From NCBI RefSeq assembly GCF_000732485.2, contig NZ_JAQV02000019.1:124001-188000 (forward strand): a DNA stretch of 64,000 nt. The letters are read 5' to 3'. Source of the DNA: Bacillus sp. SJS. GTDB taxonomy: Bacteria; Bacillota; Bacilli; Bacillales; Bacillaceae. Position numbers and translations under genes: made by a program. Positions 1-8,556 of the stretch are shown here, in pieces; position 1 is the stretch's first letter, and every line of letters begins with the position of its first letter. Below the pieces are notes generated by a model. That model saw only the letters and a list, made by a program, of their open reading frames with translations. It searched no databases and was not told where the DNA came from.

Positions 1-1
1 G

Positions 2-190
2 GAAACCCTCACGATTCCACCGGCCACATGGGCGGTATTTCCGAATATCCCTGAAGCATGGAAGCGCCTCTATTCCGAGTGGGTCCCTACATCCGGCTAT
101 GAGCTGGCGAATCTGCCGTGCATCGAGTGCTTTTACGGACCAGGCCGCAAGCCGAGGCATGAATTGTGGGTGCCGGTGATCGCGAAGTGA
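2..190 (+). CDS. C-terminal fragment, GyrI-like effector-binding domain protein
   Basis: Only the last 62 codons are in the window; the reading frame is open from base 2 to a TGA at 188-190. The residues around FPNIPEAWKRLYSEW and the closing ELWVPVI segment are typical of the end of a GyrI-like small-molecule-binding domain, as found at the C-terminus of AraC/MerR-type regulators or as a stand-alone protein. The DNA-binding part, if any, lies before the window. The family call rests on this short tail alone, so whether it is a regulator or a stand-alone domain is open. Confidence 0.6.
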   Translation, partial: ETLTIPPATWAVFPNIPEAWKRLYSEWVPTSGYELANLPCIECFYGPGRKPRHELWVPVIAK

Positions 191-265
191 AAAATTCCTG
201 ACACGATTGAAATAACCGGCGCTAACCTGTTACATTAATGATAAGACAAACTGACGGGGTGCCCG

Positions 266-1918
266 ATGTATTTAACTGATTTAGAAGATTTTATCAATGA
301 AACAATCCTGAAGCGGGGAAAAGATTATTATAAAAAAGGACAGATTTTGAAGCTTCGGGAAGCGGATGGTATACATAGGGCGGTTGTAGAGGGCAGCAGC
401 TATCCTTATCGTGTTTCTGTGAAGATGGCCGGCGAGACGGTTCTTGAAACGTATTGCGATTGTCCGTTCGACGGGCTTTACTGCAAGCATGAAGCGGCTG
501 TGCTTTTTGCTATGAGGGACGGCATGGTGGAACGGGAACCCGTGGAGAGCAAATCGAAAAAGAAAGAGACAGCGATTGAAGACCTGCTTCCTCAAATGAA
601 AAAAGAGGACCTCGTCCGTGTATTGATTGACCTTTCTGAAACCTATCCTGAAATTGAGAAAAAGCTGCTGTTTGAATTTGCGCCAATTGAGGACGAGGTG
701 GCAGCGAGCAAGAAAATGATCCGCGAGTACATACGCAAGGCTAAGAAGCAAGGATTCATTTCATATGGCCGAGTTGATCAAGCCCTCTATGGAGCAATGC
801 TGACCATTGAAAAAGCCCGGACAAAAAGGGGTGCAGGTCAGCCTGAAAGTACGGTGCTGCTGAGTCTTGCGGTCATGTCAATCGTTATTGAGATGCTGCA
901 GTACACAGATGACTCCAGCGGTTCTATCGGCTCTGTATTATTTACAGCCGTGAATCTCATCGATGAAGCCGTTGAAGAGGGCTTGGGGCAGTGGCCGGAA
1001 GCGAAACAAAAAGAACTTTTGAAAGCTATTTTAAAAGAGGCGATGCATGCAAGATACGATGATTGGAGCGATCAGCGGGTTGATCTTCTTCGGGCATGTG
1101 TCCAGTTCGCCGATGAACCGGAACTTCGAAAAGAACTGGAAAAGCCGCTTTTAAAACGCCTGAAAGAACTGGATGGCGACGATTATGGAGTTCGCTATGA
1201 GAAAGAGAGCATCATGGGCTTCTTGCTTGAACTTTACGAATCGGCAGACCCGGAAGAGGCCGCGGCATTTCTCGAGGCAAACCTCAGCTACCCGTCATTC
1301 AGGGAAATAGCGGTTAATCGCTGTTTGGAAAGCGGGGACTATCAGCAGGCGATTTCCCTCTGTGAAGAAGGAATTCATAAGGAACGGCATGGAAATACAG
1401 GCACCTGGAGAAAGCTTGAATATCAGGCCTATGAGCTGCTTGGCGATCGTGAAAAGCAAAAGGAACTGGCAAGAAAGCTAATCAGCGGTCAAGAAGGAAT
1501 CCATTACTATCTCAAGCTGAAAGAGCTGTATGATCCTGAAGAGTGGCCGGCTGTTCTGGAGGAGCTTTTAACTGAGCTCCACTCATCAAGTCCCTATTCC
1601 CCTTACCTGGAAATTATTAAAATCGAGAACCGCAAAGACAAAATACTGGAGTACTGCCGTGAATCCAGCAGTGAAATTTTAATGCTCCATCCATATATCC
1701 AGGAGGAGTACCCGCAAGATGTGAATGACATTTTTATGCGGTTCATCCGTAATGATTCATCCCGTGCCTCTAACCGCAGCCAGTACAAGAAAGTCTCCAA
1801 GCTTTTTGAGCCTTATAAAAAAGCATGCGGGGAAGAAAGCGCCCGTGAGCTCGCAGAAAATCTCAAGAAGGAATATCACTACCGTCCGGCGATGGTGGAG
1901 GAACTGGAGAACGTATAA
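266..1918 (+). CDS. SWIM zinc finger family protein
   Basis: This 550-residue protein carries a SWIM-type zinc finger near its N-terminus: C64, C66, C73 and H75 form the CxC-x6-CxH pattern. SWIM fingers bind DNA or protein partners, and the rest (about 90-550) is a charged, helix-rich scaffold seen in Bacillus proteins of unknown function. There is no signal peptide or membrane segment, so it should be cytoplasmic. A GGGGTG sequence precedes the ATG by four bases. It is a single gene with its own terminator directly behind. The molecular role is unknown. Confidence 0.8.
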   Translation: MYLTDLEDFINETILKRGKDYYKKGQILKLREADGIHRAVVEGSSYPYRVSVKMAGETVLETYCDCPFDGLYCKHEAAVLFAMRDGMVEREPVESKSKKKETAIEDLLPQMKKEDLVRVLIDLSETYPEIEKKLLFEFAPIEDEVAASKKMIREYIRKAKKQGFISYGRVDQALYGAMLTIEKARTKRGAGQPESTVLLSLAVMSIVIEMLQYTDDSSGSIGSVLFTAVNLIDEAVEEGLGQWPEAKQKELLKAILKEAMHARYDDWSDQRVDLLRACVQFADEPELRKELEKPLLKRLKELDGDDYGVRYEKESIMGFLLELYESADPEEAAAFLEANLSYPSFREIAVNRCLESGDYQQAISLCEEGIHKERHGNTGTWRKLEYQAYELLGDREKQKELARKLISGQEGIHYYLKLKELYDPEEWPAVLEELLTELHSSSPYSPYLEIIKIENRKDKILEYCRESSSEILMLHPYIQEEYPQDVNDIFMRFIRNDSSRASNRSQYKKVSKLFEPYKKACGEESARELAENLKKEYHYRPAMVEELENV

Positions 1919-1923
1919 GGGAG

Positions 1924-1956
1924 AAGCAGATCATTTCTGGTCTGCTTTTATTTTTT
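1924..1956 (+). terminator. Rho-independent terminator of the SWIM protein gene
   Basis: Inverted repeat AAGCAGA/TCTGCTT separated by ten bases, followed by TTATTTTTT, six bases after the stop codon of the SWIM protein gene. Confidence 0.75.
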
Positions 1957-2022
1957 CCAATTATTCTCTTTTGTGGTAATATTTACATAGATTAATAACG
2001 ACGATGAATGGAGAATAATTGA

Positions 2023-2946
2023 ATGAAATTAACGGGGAAATTGTGTTTAACTGCGGTTTTGACATTAGGGTTGCTTCAGCCAGGAGTATCTGCAGAAGCT
2101 GCAGAAACGGATTTTTCGTCTAACTGTACAAAGTACGGTGTATTAAAACCTAATGTAAATCCTTCTTTTCAGCATATGAATTGCTTATTAACAAATGCTG
2201 CATTGGCAGCTGATATACCGCCAGAAGTAGTGAAAGCTGTTGCTACGCAAGAAAATGGCAAGTGGCAGCAATTTGGAATTAAACCTGTTGATAGCGGCAT
2301 CGGTCTTATGCAGGTCACTAACTACCCTGGTTACTCCAAGGAAAAATTGAAAAATGATGTTATCTATAACATTGACGCTGGGGTTAAAATTCTTTCAAAA
2401 AAGTATGATGCCAGTTTTCCTAAGATAAGAGGGGCAGGTCGGAATATAATCGAAAATTGGTATTTTCCTGTAATGGCCTATAATGGAATCAAGCCTGTGA
2501 ACAGTCCGCTTATAAAAGCAACCGGTAAGAAAAATACAAAAGCGTATCAGGAAGAAGTGTTCAGCAAAATAGTGAAAGATAGCTTATTAAAGTCTGCAAA
2601 TCTAGCGCAATTTCCTTTCACAACAGCAGATTTTGAATATGATCCCACAAGCAATCAGAATATCGTTTTTCGAAAGATGGAATACTCTATAAAAGATCTG
2701 CATCCAACTGTTTATCAATTTAAAGCAGGAAATCGAGTGATGGTGACAGTAGATAGCGTCAAGGTAAGGGTTCATCCAGATACTACAAAATCGGCAAAAA
2801 ATGTGGGGAAAAACACCGTTTTATTAGTTAGGGGAAATTTTGTTTATAGCAAAAATTCTGCTAATCAATTTGTTTGGTACCCAGTAAGAACGGCCGATCA
2901 AAAGATAAAGGGATATATTTCATTCGCTTACATTAAAAAACTTTAA
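2023..2946 (+). CDS. Secreted lytic transglycosylase-like protein with C-terminal SH3-like domain
   Basis: Residues 1-27 form a signal peptide (KLTGK, hydrophobic core, cleavage near SAEAA). Residues about 50-190 resemble a soluble lytic transglycosylase (SLT) domain: the ATQENGKW segment places the likely catalytic Glu at E77, and GIGLMQVTNYP matches the second family motif. Such enzymes cleave the MurNAc-GlcNAc bond of peptidoglycan. Residues about 235-305 (VTVDSVKVRVHP and after) look like a bacterial SH3 domain that binds the cell wall. A GGAG sits nine bases before the ATG. The DNA is AT-richer than its neighbours. The start is well placed; the catalytic assignment is from motif reading only. 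Confidence 0.75.
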   Translation: MKLTGKLCLTAVLTLGLLQPGVSAEAAETDFSSNCTKYGVLKPNVNPSFQHMNCLLTNAALAADIPPEVVKAVATQENGKWQQFGIKPVDSGIGLMQVTNYPGYSKEKLKNDVIYNIDAGVKILSKKYDASFPKIRGAGRNIIENWYFPVMAYNGIKPVNSPLIKATGKKNTKAYQEEVFSKIVKDSLLKSANLAQFPFTTADFEYDPTSNQNIVFRKMEYSIKDLHPTVYQFKAGNRVMVTVDSVKVRVHPDTTKSAKNVGKNTVLLVRGNFVYSKNSANQFVWYPVRTADQKIKGYISFAYIKKL

Positions 2947-2954
2947 TAGGCCAT

Positions 2955-2999
2955 AAAAAAAGAAGCAGAGATTCAAAGCTAATCTCTGCTTCTTTTTTT
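2955..2999. terminator. Bidirectional terminator between convergent genes
   Basis: Near-perfect inverted repeat, AAAAAAAGAAGCAGAGATT with its complement, around a seven-base loop. It carries A and T tracts on both sides and lies between the convergent transglycosylase and AI-2E family genes, so it can serve both. Confidence 0.85.
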
Positions 3000-3019
3000 A
3001 TTTTTCCTGCAAGCGAATC

Positions 3020-4129
3020 TCAATCTTCCTCAATCTTCAAAACCTGTTTCTTCTCAATCTTATGAAGCTGATACAAACGGTAAATATGGCTCACGATCAC
3101 TTTCAGCACGGCATATACCGGCACAGCGAGAATCATGAAGAGCAAGCCGCCCATGCTTCCTGCGACGAGTAATAGCAGGATGATGGTTAATGGATGGATA
3201 TCAAGTTTTCTTCCCATAATTAGCGGGGAGCTTACATTTCCATCAATTTGCTGGACAATAATCGCAACGATCAGGACTTTGACTGCCATAAATGGAGAGT
3301 CAATGAAACCGATGATTAGCGCCGGAATGATGGCTAAGAACGGTCCGATAAACGGGATCACATTTGTAAACATGGCCACAATCGCCAGGATCAAAGAATA
3401 GTTGACGCCGATAATCAGGTAGCCTATGTACATCATGATGCCGACTATAAGACAGATGATTGCCTGTCCCTGAATGTAGGAACTCAGAGCGGAGTCCATG
3501 TCCTTTAGAATTTTTTTTGATTCGTTTGCTTTTAACGGGAAGAAGCGGGCAATCTTTGTTGACAGGCCTTCGCTGTCTTTCAATAGATAGAACACAATAA
3601 ACGGAACCGTGACAATGATGGTGGCTAGGCTTGAGAGGATTCCAATTAAACCGGTTATGCCATTTCCGATGTTGCTTACGTTGCTTTTAAAATAATCTGA
3701 GATTTTGGCGGTTGCCTGTTCCACCGTCATATTGCTGTTTTCCTCGAAACGGGACATCCATGAACTCTGTCTGATTTCATTTGCTTTCGACTGCAGCGTT
3801 TCAATAATGCCGGGCGCATTATCAATCAGTGTTTTGAACTGCTTCTGAATTTCAGGCCCAATAAGGAAAAATAGCAGCGTTCCAATCCCGATAAATAGGA
3901 TGTAAAGTACAACTATTGATAACGTTTTTGGAACTTTTTTGTGATCCAGGTAAAGTACGATCGGCCGAAATAAATAGAAAATGACCCCTGAAATCAAAAA
4001 CGGAAAGAATAACGTTTGAAAAATGATGACGAGCGGTGTGAAAATGAACTGAACCTTCACAGCAAGCATAATGATGACCAAAAGAATGATGATGGTATAA
4101 CCAAGTCTGAAATATTTGGAATCCGGCAA
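3020..4129 (-). CDS. AI-2E family transporter (YueF-type)
   Basis: A 369-residue polytopic membrane protein with about eight hydrophobic segments and the family layout: two N-terminal helices, a soluble stretch (about 110-180), then a C-terminal helix bundle containing the GPFLAIIPAL-like segment. AI-2E proteins are exporters or antiporters; paralogues in Bacillus include YueF, YubA and YtvI, and the substrate here is not known. An upstream ATG at 4201 would add 24 residues, but the TTG at 4129 has AAGGAG nine bases before it and gives the usual length, so it is preferred. Confidence 0.85.
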   Translation of the reverse strand: MPDSKYFRLGYTIIILLVIIMLAVKVQFIFTPLVIIFQTLFFPFLISGVIFYLFRPIVLYLDHKKVPKTLSIVVLYILFIGIGTLLFFLIGPEIQKQFKTLIDNAPGIIETLQSKANEIRQSSWMSRFEENSNMTVEQATAKISDYFKSNVSNIGNGITGLIGILSSLATIIVTVPFIVFYLLKDSEGLSTKIARFFPLKANESKKILKDMDSALSSYIQGQAIICLIVGIMMYIGYLIIGVNYSLILAIVAMFTNVIPFIGPFLAIIPALIIGFIDSPFMAVKVLIVAIIVQQIDGNVSSPLIMGRKLDIHPLTIILLLLVAGSMGGLLFMILAVPVYAVLKVIVSHIYRLYQLHKIEKKQVLKIEED

Positions 4130-4331
4130 ACTGGAACACTCCTTTTTCGAAAGCAATCGCGCTTCATGTCGCAATTGCCTAATTAATAAAAGTTTAGACA
4201 CTCAATTATATAAGAAAACGAAAAGAAACGCATTTTTTTCCAAATTATTCTTTTGTTTTTCTCTAGATGTATATTCTGTACCAGCCTACTTTACCCTGCG
4301 AGTAAGAATCGGAAACTTTAGGAGAATAACA

Positions 4332-4367
4332 TTGGAGGAATTCCGCTATTTTTCAAGAAGTACTTAA
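4332..4367 (+). CDS. Possible 11-codon leader peptide upstream of aadK
   Basis: A TTG start with AGGAG seven bases upstream opens an 11-codon frame reading MEEFRYFSRST and stopping at TAA, 17 bases before the ATG of the aadK-type gene. The ribosome binding site is better than that of aadK itself. Short leader peptides upstream of antibiotic-modifying enzymes can couple their translation to ribosome stalling, but this role is inference; the frame could be chance. Confidence 0.3.
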   Translation: MEEFRYFSRST

Positions 4368-4384
4368 AGAGAAAACCTTAAGGA

Positions 4385-5281
4385 ATGGGTGAACTGCGCT
4401 TGAGAACGGAAAAGGAAATGTTTGATTTAATTATAGGCATTGCAGAACAGGATGAGCGAATTCGGGCGGCCTATATGAATGGATCCAGGACAAACCCGAA
4501 TGCCCCGAAGGATATTTTTCAGGATTATGATATTGTCTATGTAGTGACAGAGACCGCTTCCTTTATTGCAGATGAGGGCTGGATTGGCGTGTTTGGGGAT
4601 CTGATTATCCTTCAGGAGCCGGACAAAATGGAACGGCTGGCTGGAAAGAAGACCGATTTTGATCAATCCTACGGGTATTTAATGCTTTTCACGGATGGAA
4701 ATCGCATCGATCTGCATATTGAAACACAGGAAGGGATGATGAAAAACGGATATATCTCTGAGAAGTTGACGGTCCCGTTATTGGATAAAGACGGGATCCT
4801 GCCGGAACTCCCAGAGCCATCTGATGTTAATTATCATATAAAAAAACCTTCTGAACCGCTGTTCCTGAACGCCTGCAATGAATTTTGGTGGTGTCTTCAG
4901 AGCGTGGTGAAGGGGATTTGGAGAGACGAGCTTCCCTATGCAAAGCAATTCTTTGAGGCACCCGTTCGAACGGTTCTTAATGAAATGGTTTCATGGTGGA
5001 TTGGAACAAAGCATGGCTTCGAAGTTTCATCAGGGAAAATGGGAAAGTATTTTAAGAAGTACTTGCCTGAATCCCACTGGAATCTGTATAAGGAAACCTA
5101 CTCGGACGGGTATCCGGAAAACATGTGGCAATCCGTATTTGCAGCATGTGAACTGTTCCGGACTTTAGCGAAAGACGTCGCGGGGAATTTTTCATTTACC
5201 TATAACATGGATGAGGATACGAATATGACGAACTATCTGAAATGGGTGAAAGATATGCCTGGTGCTGGAATGGTAGAATGA
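4385..5281 (+). CDS. aadK: Aminoglycoside 6-adenylyltransferase (AadK family)
   Basis: A 298-residue protein with the ANT(6)/AadK signature: NGSRTNPN at 32-39 followed by DIFQDYDIVYVV, which supplies the glycine-serine loop and the Asp residues (D47, D49) that bind the metal-nucleotide. The family transfers AMP to the 6-hydroxyl of streptomycin and is intrinsic to several Bacillus species. The start is uncertain: the ATG at 4385 has AGGA only one base away, while a TTG at 4400 gives a protein starting LRTEKEMF as in known AadK proteins. A possible leader peptide lies just upstream. It overlaps no other gene and is followed after 11 bases by a TIGR01777 protein gene. Confidence 0.88.
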   Translation: MGELRLRTEKEMFDLIIGIAEQDERIRAAYMNGSRTNPNAPKDIFQDYDIVYVVTETASFIADEGWIGVFGDLIILQEPDKMERLAGKKTDFDQSYGYLMLFTDGNRIDLHIETQEGMMKNGYISEKLTVPLLDKDGILPELPEPSDVNYHIKKPSEPLFLNACNEFWWCLQSVVKGIWRDELPYAKQFFEAPVRTVLNEMVSWWIGTKHGFEVSSGKMGKYFKKYLPESHWNLYKETYSDGYPENMWQSVFAACELFRTLAKDVAGNFSFTYNMDEDTNMTNYLKWVKDMPGAGMVE

Positions 5282-5292
5282 GGATAAAAGAA

Positions 5293-6213
5293 ATGAAGAG
5301 AGCTGATGGAATGAAAAAGAAGGTTGTGCTAGCCGGCGGTACAGGGTTTATCGGACAATATTTGAATGACCGGTTTGCTGAAGCTGGTTATGATGTGAAG
5401 GTTATCTCAAGAGGTTCTAAGATTCATTCATGGGACCGGTTTGATTCAATTGTTGAAGCAATTGAGGGCTCAGATATGCTGATCAATTTGGCAGGTAAAT
5501 CCGTAAATTGCCGCTATAATGAGAAGAATAAAGCGGAGATTTTCAGCTCTAGGACAGATACGACCGAAATGCTGGGTAAAGCGATTCTGCAATGTGCAAA
5601 TCCGCCTTCTCTTTGGATCAATTCGAGTACAGCGACGATTTACCGCCATGCGGAGGACCGGGCGATGACAGAGAAGAACGGGGAGATTGGATCTGGTTTT
5701 TCGGTAGACGTCGCCAAGGCCTGGGAAAAATCGTTCTTCAGTTTTGATTTGCCGAATACCCGCCAGGCAGCATTAAGGATTGCTATTGTCCTTGGAGACG
5801 GAGGCGTCATGACTCCGTATAGAAATCTCGCCAAATTCGGACTCGGCGGCGTACAGGGATCCGGGAGGCAAATGTTCAGCTGGATCCACGTCGAGGATGT
5901 GTACCGAATCATTCAATTTATCCGTGAGAAAGAACACTTACGCGGCGTATTCAACACCGCTGCTCCCAAGCCTATTTCCAATCAGGAATTTATGAGCGAG
6001 GTACGAAAAGCGATGAACATCAAGTTCGGACTGCCGTCTCCAAAATGGATGCTGGAGATGGGGGCGGTGTTTATCCGGACGGAAACCGAGCTCGTTCTGA
6101 AAAGCAGATGGGTGATTCCGGAGCGGCTGGAGAGGGAAGGGTTTACTTTTAAGTATCCGGATATGAAGTCGGCTCTTGGTGAGATCCTGAGGAAGGAAGT
6201 ACAGCGGGGGTAG
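5293..6213 (+). CDS. TIGR01777 family NAD(P)-binding epimerase-like protein
   Basis: An extended short-chain dehydrogenase/epimerase with the dinucleotide-binding motif AGGTGFIGQYL at the N-terminus, the family segment MLINLAGKSVNCRY, and a C-terminal DUF1731-like end (FGLPSPKWMLEMGAVFIRTETELVLKS, split here only by description). The reaction is unknown. The frame is open from 5242, overlapping aadK; ATG 5293 has GAGGAT about eight bases upstream and is preferred, with ATG 5311 (MKKKVVLAGG) as an alternative. It lies close behind aadK and may be co-transcribed. A paralogue in the usual yfhF position is found at 58.6 kb in this window. Confidence 0.82.
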   Translation: MKRADGMKKKVVLAGGTGFIGQYLNDRFAEAGYDVKVISRGSKIHSWDRFDSIVEAIEGSDMLINLAGKSVNCRYNEKNKAEIFSSRTDTTEMLGKAILQCANPPSLWINSSTATIYRHAEDRAMTEKNGEIGSGFSVDVAKAWEKSFFSFDLPNTRQAALRIAIVLGDGGVMTPYRNLAKFGLGGVQGSGRQMFSWIHVEDVYRIIQFIREKEHLRGVFNTAAPKPISNQEFMSEVRKAMNIKFGLPSPKWMLEMGAVFIRTETELVLKSRWVIPERLEREGFTFKYPDMKSALGEILRKEVQRG

Positions 6214-6243
6214 CAGAGAGGTGGAGGAATCCAGTCTAGCTGG

Positions 6244-6370
6244 GGTGCCAGTCCCGCTATCCTTCACCGCAACGGGGGACAGAGACCTCAGTCTGTGAGC
6301 CCTTATGCATCAATGGTTTGGAAAGATGGTGCCGGAGCTTTAGTTCGGTAGCAGAGTGCGGGTCAGGCAC
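6244..6370. repeat. Type 1 palindromic repeat element (degenerate copy)
   Basis: About 127 bp starting GGTGCCAGTCCCGC and ending GCGGGTCAGGCAC, the same ends as the type 1 units at 18.9, 39.1 and 40.0 kb. The inner CTTCACCGC and GGGGGACAGAG blocks are conserved. The right end has diverged compared with the other copies. Confidence 0.7.
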
Positions 6371-6408
6371 ACGGTGTGGAGCCGGTGGAAGGATGATTAT
6401 TTGGTGGT

Positions 6409-6661
6409 GCACTGACCCCCACCACTTTAAACGAACAGGGGAACAAGCACCTACGCTCTGAACCCTTGTCACCTAACGGTTTTGGAGTGATGGGGACGGA
6501 GGTTTAGTCCTTTAGCGGAGCGGGGGTCAGAGCATAGCACTGACCCCCACCACTTTAAACGAACAGGGGAACAAGCACCTACGCTCTGAACCCCTGTTAC
6601 CTAACGGTTTGTGAGTAATGGGGACGGAGGTTTAATCCTTTAGCGGAGCGGGGGTCAGTGC
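6409..6661. repeat. Two tandem type 2 palindromic repeat elements
   Basis: Two direct copies (6409-6530 and 6537-6661), about 90 percent alike by eye, each starting GCACTGACCCCC and ending GGGGGTCAG(TGC), so each unit has terminal inverted repeats. The inner sequence (CACTTTAAACGAACAGGGG, GGGGACGGAGGTTTA) differs from type 1. They sit between two genes pointing toward each other. Confidence 0.75.
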
Positions 6662-6715
6662 AAACCGCGCAATAAAAGACCAAAACAATCCACCCTCCAA
6701 CTCTATCCCCTTCAC

Positions 6716-7177
6716 TCAAACAACACCCAAAACCCATACCTCCTCATCCCCATACATAACCCCTGTGCCCTGAAACCCCATTTTTTCATAGAGCTTCCTT
6801 GCTCCTTCGTTATCCATGCGAACGGTTAGGCGGATTTCCTGGCAGTTCGGATTGTGCTCCTTTATCCAGCGGATCATTTCAGCGAGGGCGTCGCGGCCAT
6901 ACCCGTTTCCCTGATGCTTGCTATCAATCAAAAAGCCGTTGATCCAGTACATATTGGAAGTCGATTCATCACGTGCATGCATGATAAAGCCTACCATTAT
7001 TGCGTTATGATAGATTCCGAATGGGAGATATTCAATGCTGTCTCCATCCGGCTTTATGCCGATTTTCGCAAGAGATATGGCCGGAGAAGGGACTAGATGG
7101 ATTTGAGAGGTTTTAAGCTTGAGTTCCAGTGCGTCCTTCCAGTTATCTCTCGTAACCGGCTTTAATTGAACGGTCAT
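6716..7177 (-). CDS. GNAT family N-acetyltransferase (BltD-like)
   Basis: A 153-residue single-domain acetyltransferase. The acetyl-CoA pyrophosphate loop is visible as QGNGYGRDAL (about 93-102), and LYEKMGFQGTG is the usual GNAT C-terminal strand-helix. The N-terminal TVQLKPVTRDNWKDAL and FLIDSKHQGNGYG segments resemble spermidine/spermine acetyltransferases such as BltD, but the substrate cannot be fixed. It ends next to the type 2 repeats and its start is 12 bases downstream of the next minus-strand gene, so the two may be co-transcribed. Confidence 0.82.
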   Translation of the reverse strand: MTVQLKPVTRDNWKDALELKLKTSQIHLVPSPAISLAKIGIKPDGDSIEYLPFGIYHNAIMVGFIMHARDESTSNMYWINGFLIDSKHQGNGYGRDALAEMIRWIKEHNPNCQEIRLTVRMDNEGARKLYEKMGFQGTGVMYGDEEVWVLGVV

Positions 7178-7189
7178 AGAAACCTCCTA

Positions 7190-7585
7190 TTAAGTAAAAG
7201 CATACCTGAATAATCCGTAGTATAGCGGTCCGAGAAAAACAATAAAACTCCCGGCAATGACGATCGGCCGGGCCGATTTTGGAATCTCTTCGTAGAGGGG
7301 TTCTCCGTTTACATCCTTCAATTTGATGCTGAAAATAATATCCCACAGCAGTCCCCCGAAAAAAACGAATTTCCAGACAAGCGGATTAAAGAAGCTTGAG
7401 TTTGTCACATAGCCCATTAACCCGATCCAGGTGATGATGGAGATGACGAAATCCACGCGCATCAGGTTTGTTTTATACCCGCCTTTTATTAAAAAACCTA
7501 TGGCTGCCGTTCCTAAAATTCCTAAATAGATGACCCATAACATATGTATCACTTGTTGTACCTGCTTTCTATAGTATGACTCCAT
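7190..7585 (-). CDS. Small membrane protein of unknown function
   Basis: A 131-residue protein with four predicted membrane helices: around 14-34, 44-62, 68-86 and 108-130, with a charged loop (KLKDVNGEPLYEEIPKSARP) between helices three and four. No family is recognised. ATG 7585 lacks a clear ribosome binding site; a GTG or ATG 12-14 codons in is possible. It lies 12 bases upstream of the acetyltransferase on the same strand. Confidence 0.6.
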   Translation of the reverse strand: MESYYRKQVQQVIHMLWVIYLGILGTAAIGFLIKGGYKTNLMRVDFVISIITWIGLMGYVTNSSFFNPLVWKFVFFGGLLWDIIFSIKLKDVNGEPLYEEIPKSARPIVIAGSFIVFLGPLYYGLFRYAFT

Positions 7586-7623
7586 TATAGTTTAGAAGGA
7601 TGGGAGATTCATAGACCTCGGAA

Positions 7624-8019
7624 TTATTCCGTCAATTCTATCCAAGTTTCCACGATTTTCTCTAAATGTCCTCTTTTTTTGTTGATATCTTCCATATCAG
7701 TAAAGACTGCAATGGCTCTGTCAGGAGCCGCCCAATCAAGCAATCCTGTTTCATCATTAAAGAGCGGCTCCTTGCCGGTACCTGATTTACCCTTCGCTCC
7801 GCGATGGAAAATCAGGCGGAACGATTTTTGGCCCCTCAGGTTAAACGTAATTCGATCTTCTCCGTTTATGCAAAAGCTCGGTGCATTCCATTTAACGTGT
7901 TCGGTCAGCTTCCCGCAAGAAGCAAGAATGATGGATCTGACCTCTGTTATTTCATTTTTTAATGGATGTTCCAGATTAATCATGAATTCTTCAACTTGTT
8001 CAGAGCCAGTGTTTGCCAT
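7624..8019 (-). CDS. DUF1801 domain protein (YdhG-like)
   Basis: A 131-residue cytoplasmic protein with the DUF1801 pattern: HVKWNAPSFCINGEDRITFN in the middle and FRLIFHRGAK after it. These small alpha/beta proteins are related to frataxin-like folds and have no established reaction. It sits alone between the small membrane protein and the LAP cluster. It points away from the precursor gene and so is divergently transcribed from it. Confidence 0.78.
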   Translation of the reverse strand: MANTGSEQVEEFMINLEHPLKNEITEVRSIILASCGKLTEHVKWNAPSFCINGEDRITFNLRGQKSFRLIFHRGAKGKSGTGKEPLFNDETGLLDWAAPDRAIAVFTDMEDINKKRGHLEKIVETWIELTE

Positions 8020-8223
8020 CAGACACCTTCCTTTCCAATATCTTTATTCTTGATTGTGGAGAAAAAACCTTTTTAATTTGCAAAGATGGGCTCGCCTAAT
8101 TAGAACCCAAATCCGCCATCATTCATAAAGTGAAGGAGAATGGGCCAGAAGATTGGTGAATTCACCTATCGCCGTTTGAGATGTTAAGGTTTCTGCGAAT
8201 ATAAAAATGTGGAGGTTATGTTG

Positions 8224-8514
8224 ATGTACCCAATTCAAAACGATTTACAGGCTTTGCAGCTTGGCGACTATCATGCAGGGCAGGCGATTCCTTGGGACAC
8301 TCGTGATGCGCAATATGGCGATTCAAGCCGGATTTTCGGTTGCGTAGGATTTGGCATTTTCCGATGTTTCGGCTGTGTGGGCTGTGTGGGCTGTGCTGGC
8401 TGTGCGGGTTGCGGCGGATGCGGCGGGTGTGGAGGATGCGGAGGCTGTGCACGTTGCGGAGGCTGCGCACGCTGCGGAGGCTGTGCACGCTGTGGAGGAT
8501 GCTTCCGGGGATAG
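8224..8514 (+). CDS. Heterocycloanthracin/sonorensin-type LAP precursor peptide
   Basis: A 96-residue RiPP precursor. The start is the ATG at 8224, eight bases after GGAGG; upstream in-frame ATGs are too close to that site. The leader (about 1-45) begins MYPIQNDLQALQLGDY, matching the LQALQ-type leader of the family. The core has 17 cysteines; from residue 47 on, 16 of them fall in consecutive xxC triplets (FRC, FGC, VGC, AGC, GGC, ARC), ending CFRG. The core has no Ser or Thr, so any heterocycles would be thiazoles or thiazolines. The last part consists of an 18-bp unit (ARC-GGC) repeated three times, so the array probably grew by DNA duplication. The maturation genes follow after one terminator. 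Activity as a bacteriocin is inferred from relatives. Confidence 0.9.
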   Translation: MYPIQNDLQALQLGDYHAGQAIPWDTRDAQYGDSSRIFGCVGFGIFRCFGCVGCVGCAGCAGCGGCGGCGGCGGCARCGGCARCGGCARCGGCFRG

Positions 8515-8521
8515 TGATAGT

Positions 8522-8556
8522 AAAACCTCTGCGCATGTTTATGCAGAGGTTTTTTT
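8522..8556 (+). terminator. Terminator between LAP precursor and maturation genes
   Basis: AAACCTCTGC and GCAGAGGTTT pair around a ten-base loop, followed by a run of T. It stands eight bases after the precursor stop and 67 bases before the ThiF-like gene, so it should limit read-through and keep precursor mRNA in excess. Confidence 0.85.

Noticed and set aside
8176-8205. TTGAGA-18 bp-TATAAA as promoter of the LAP precursor
   Set aside because: A start about seven bases after this -10 box would fall on the ribosome binding site, so it cannot give a normal mRNA; the true promoter was not identified.
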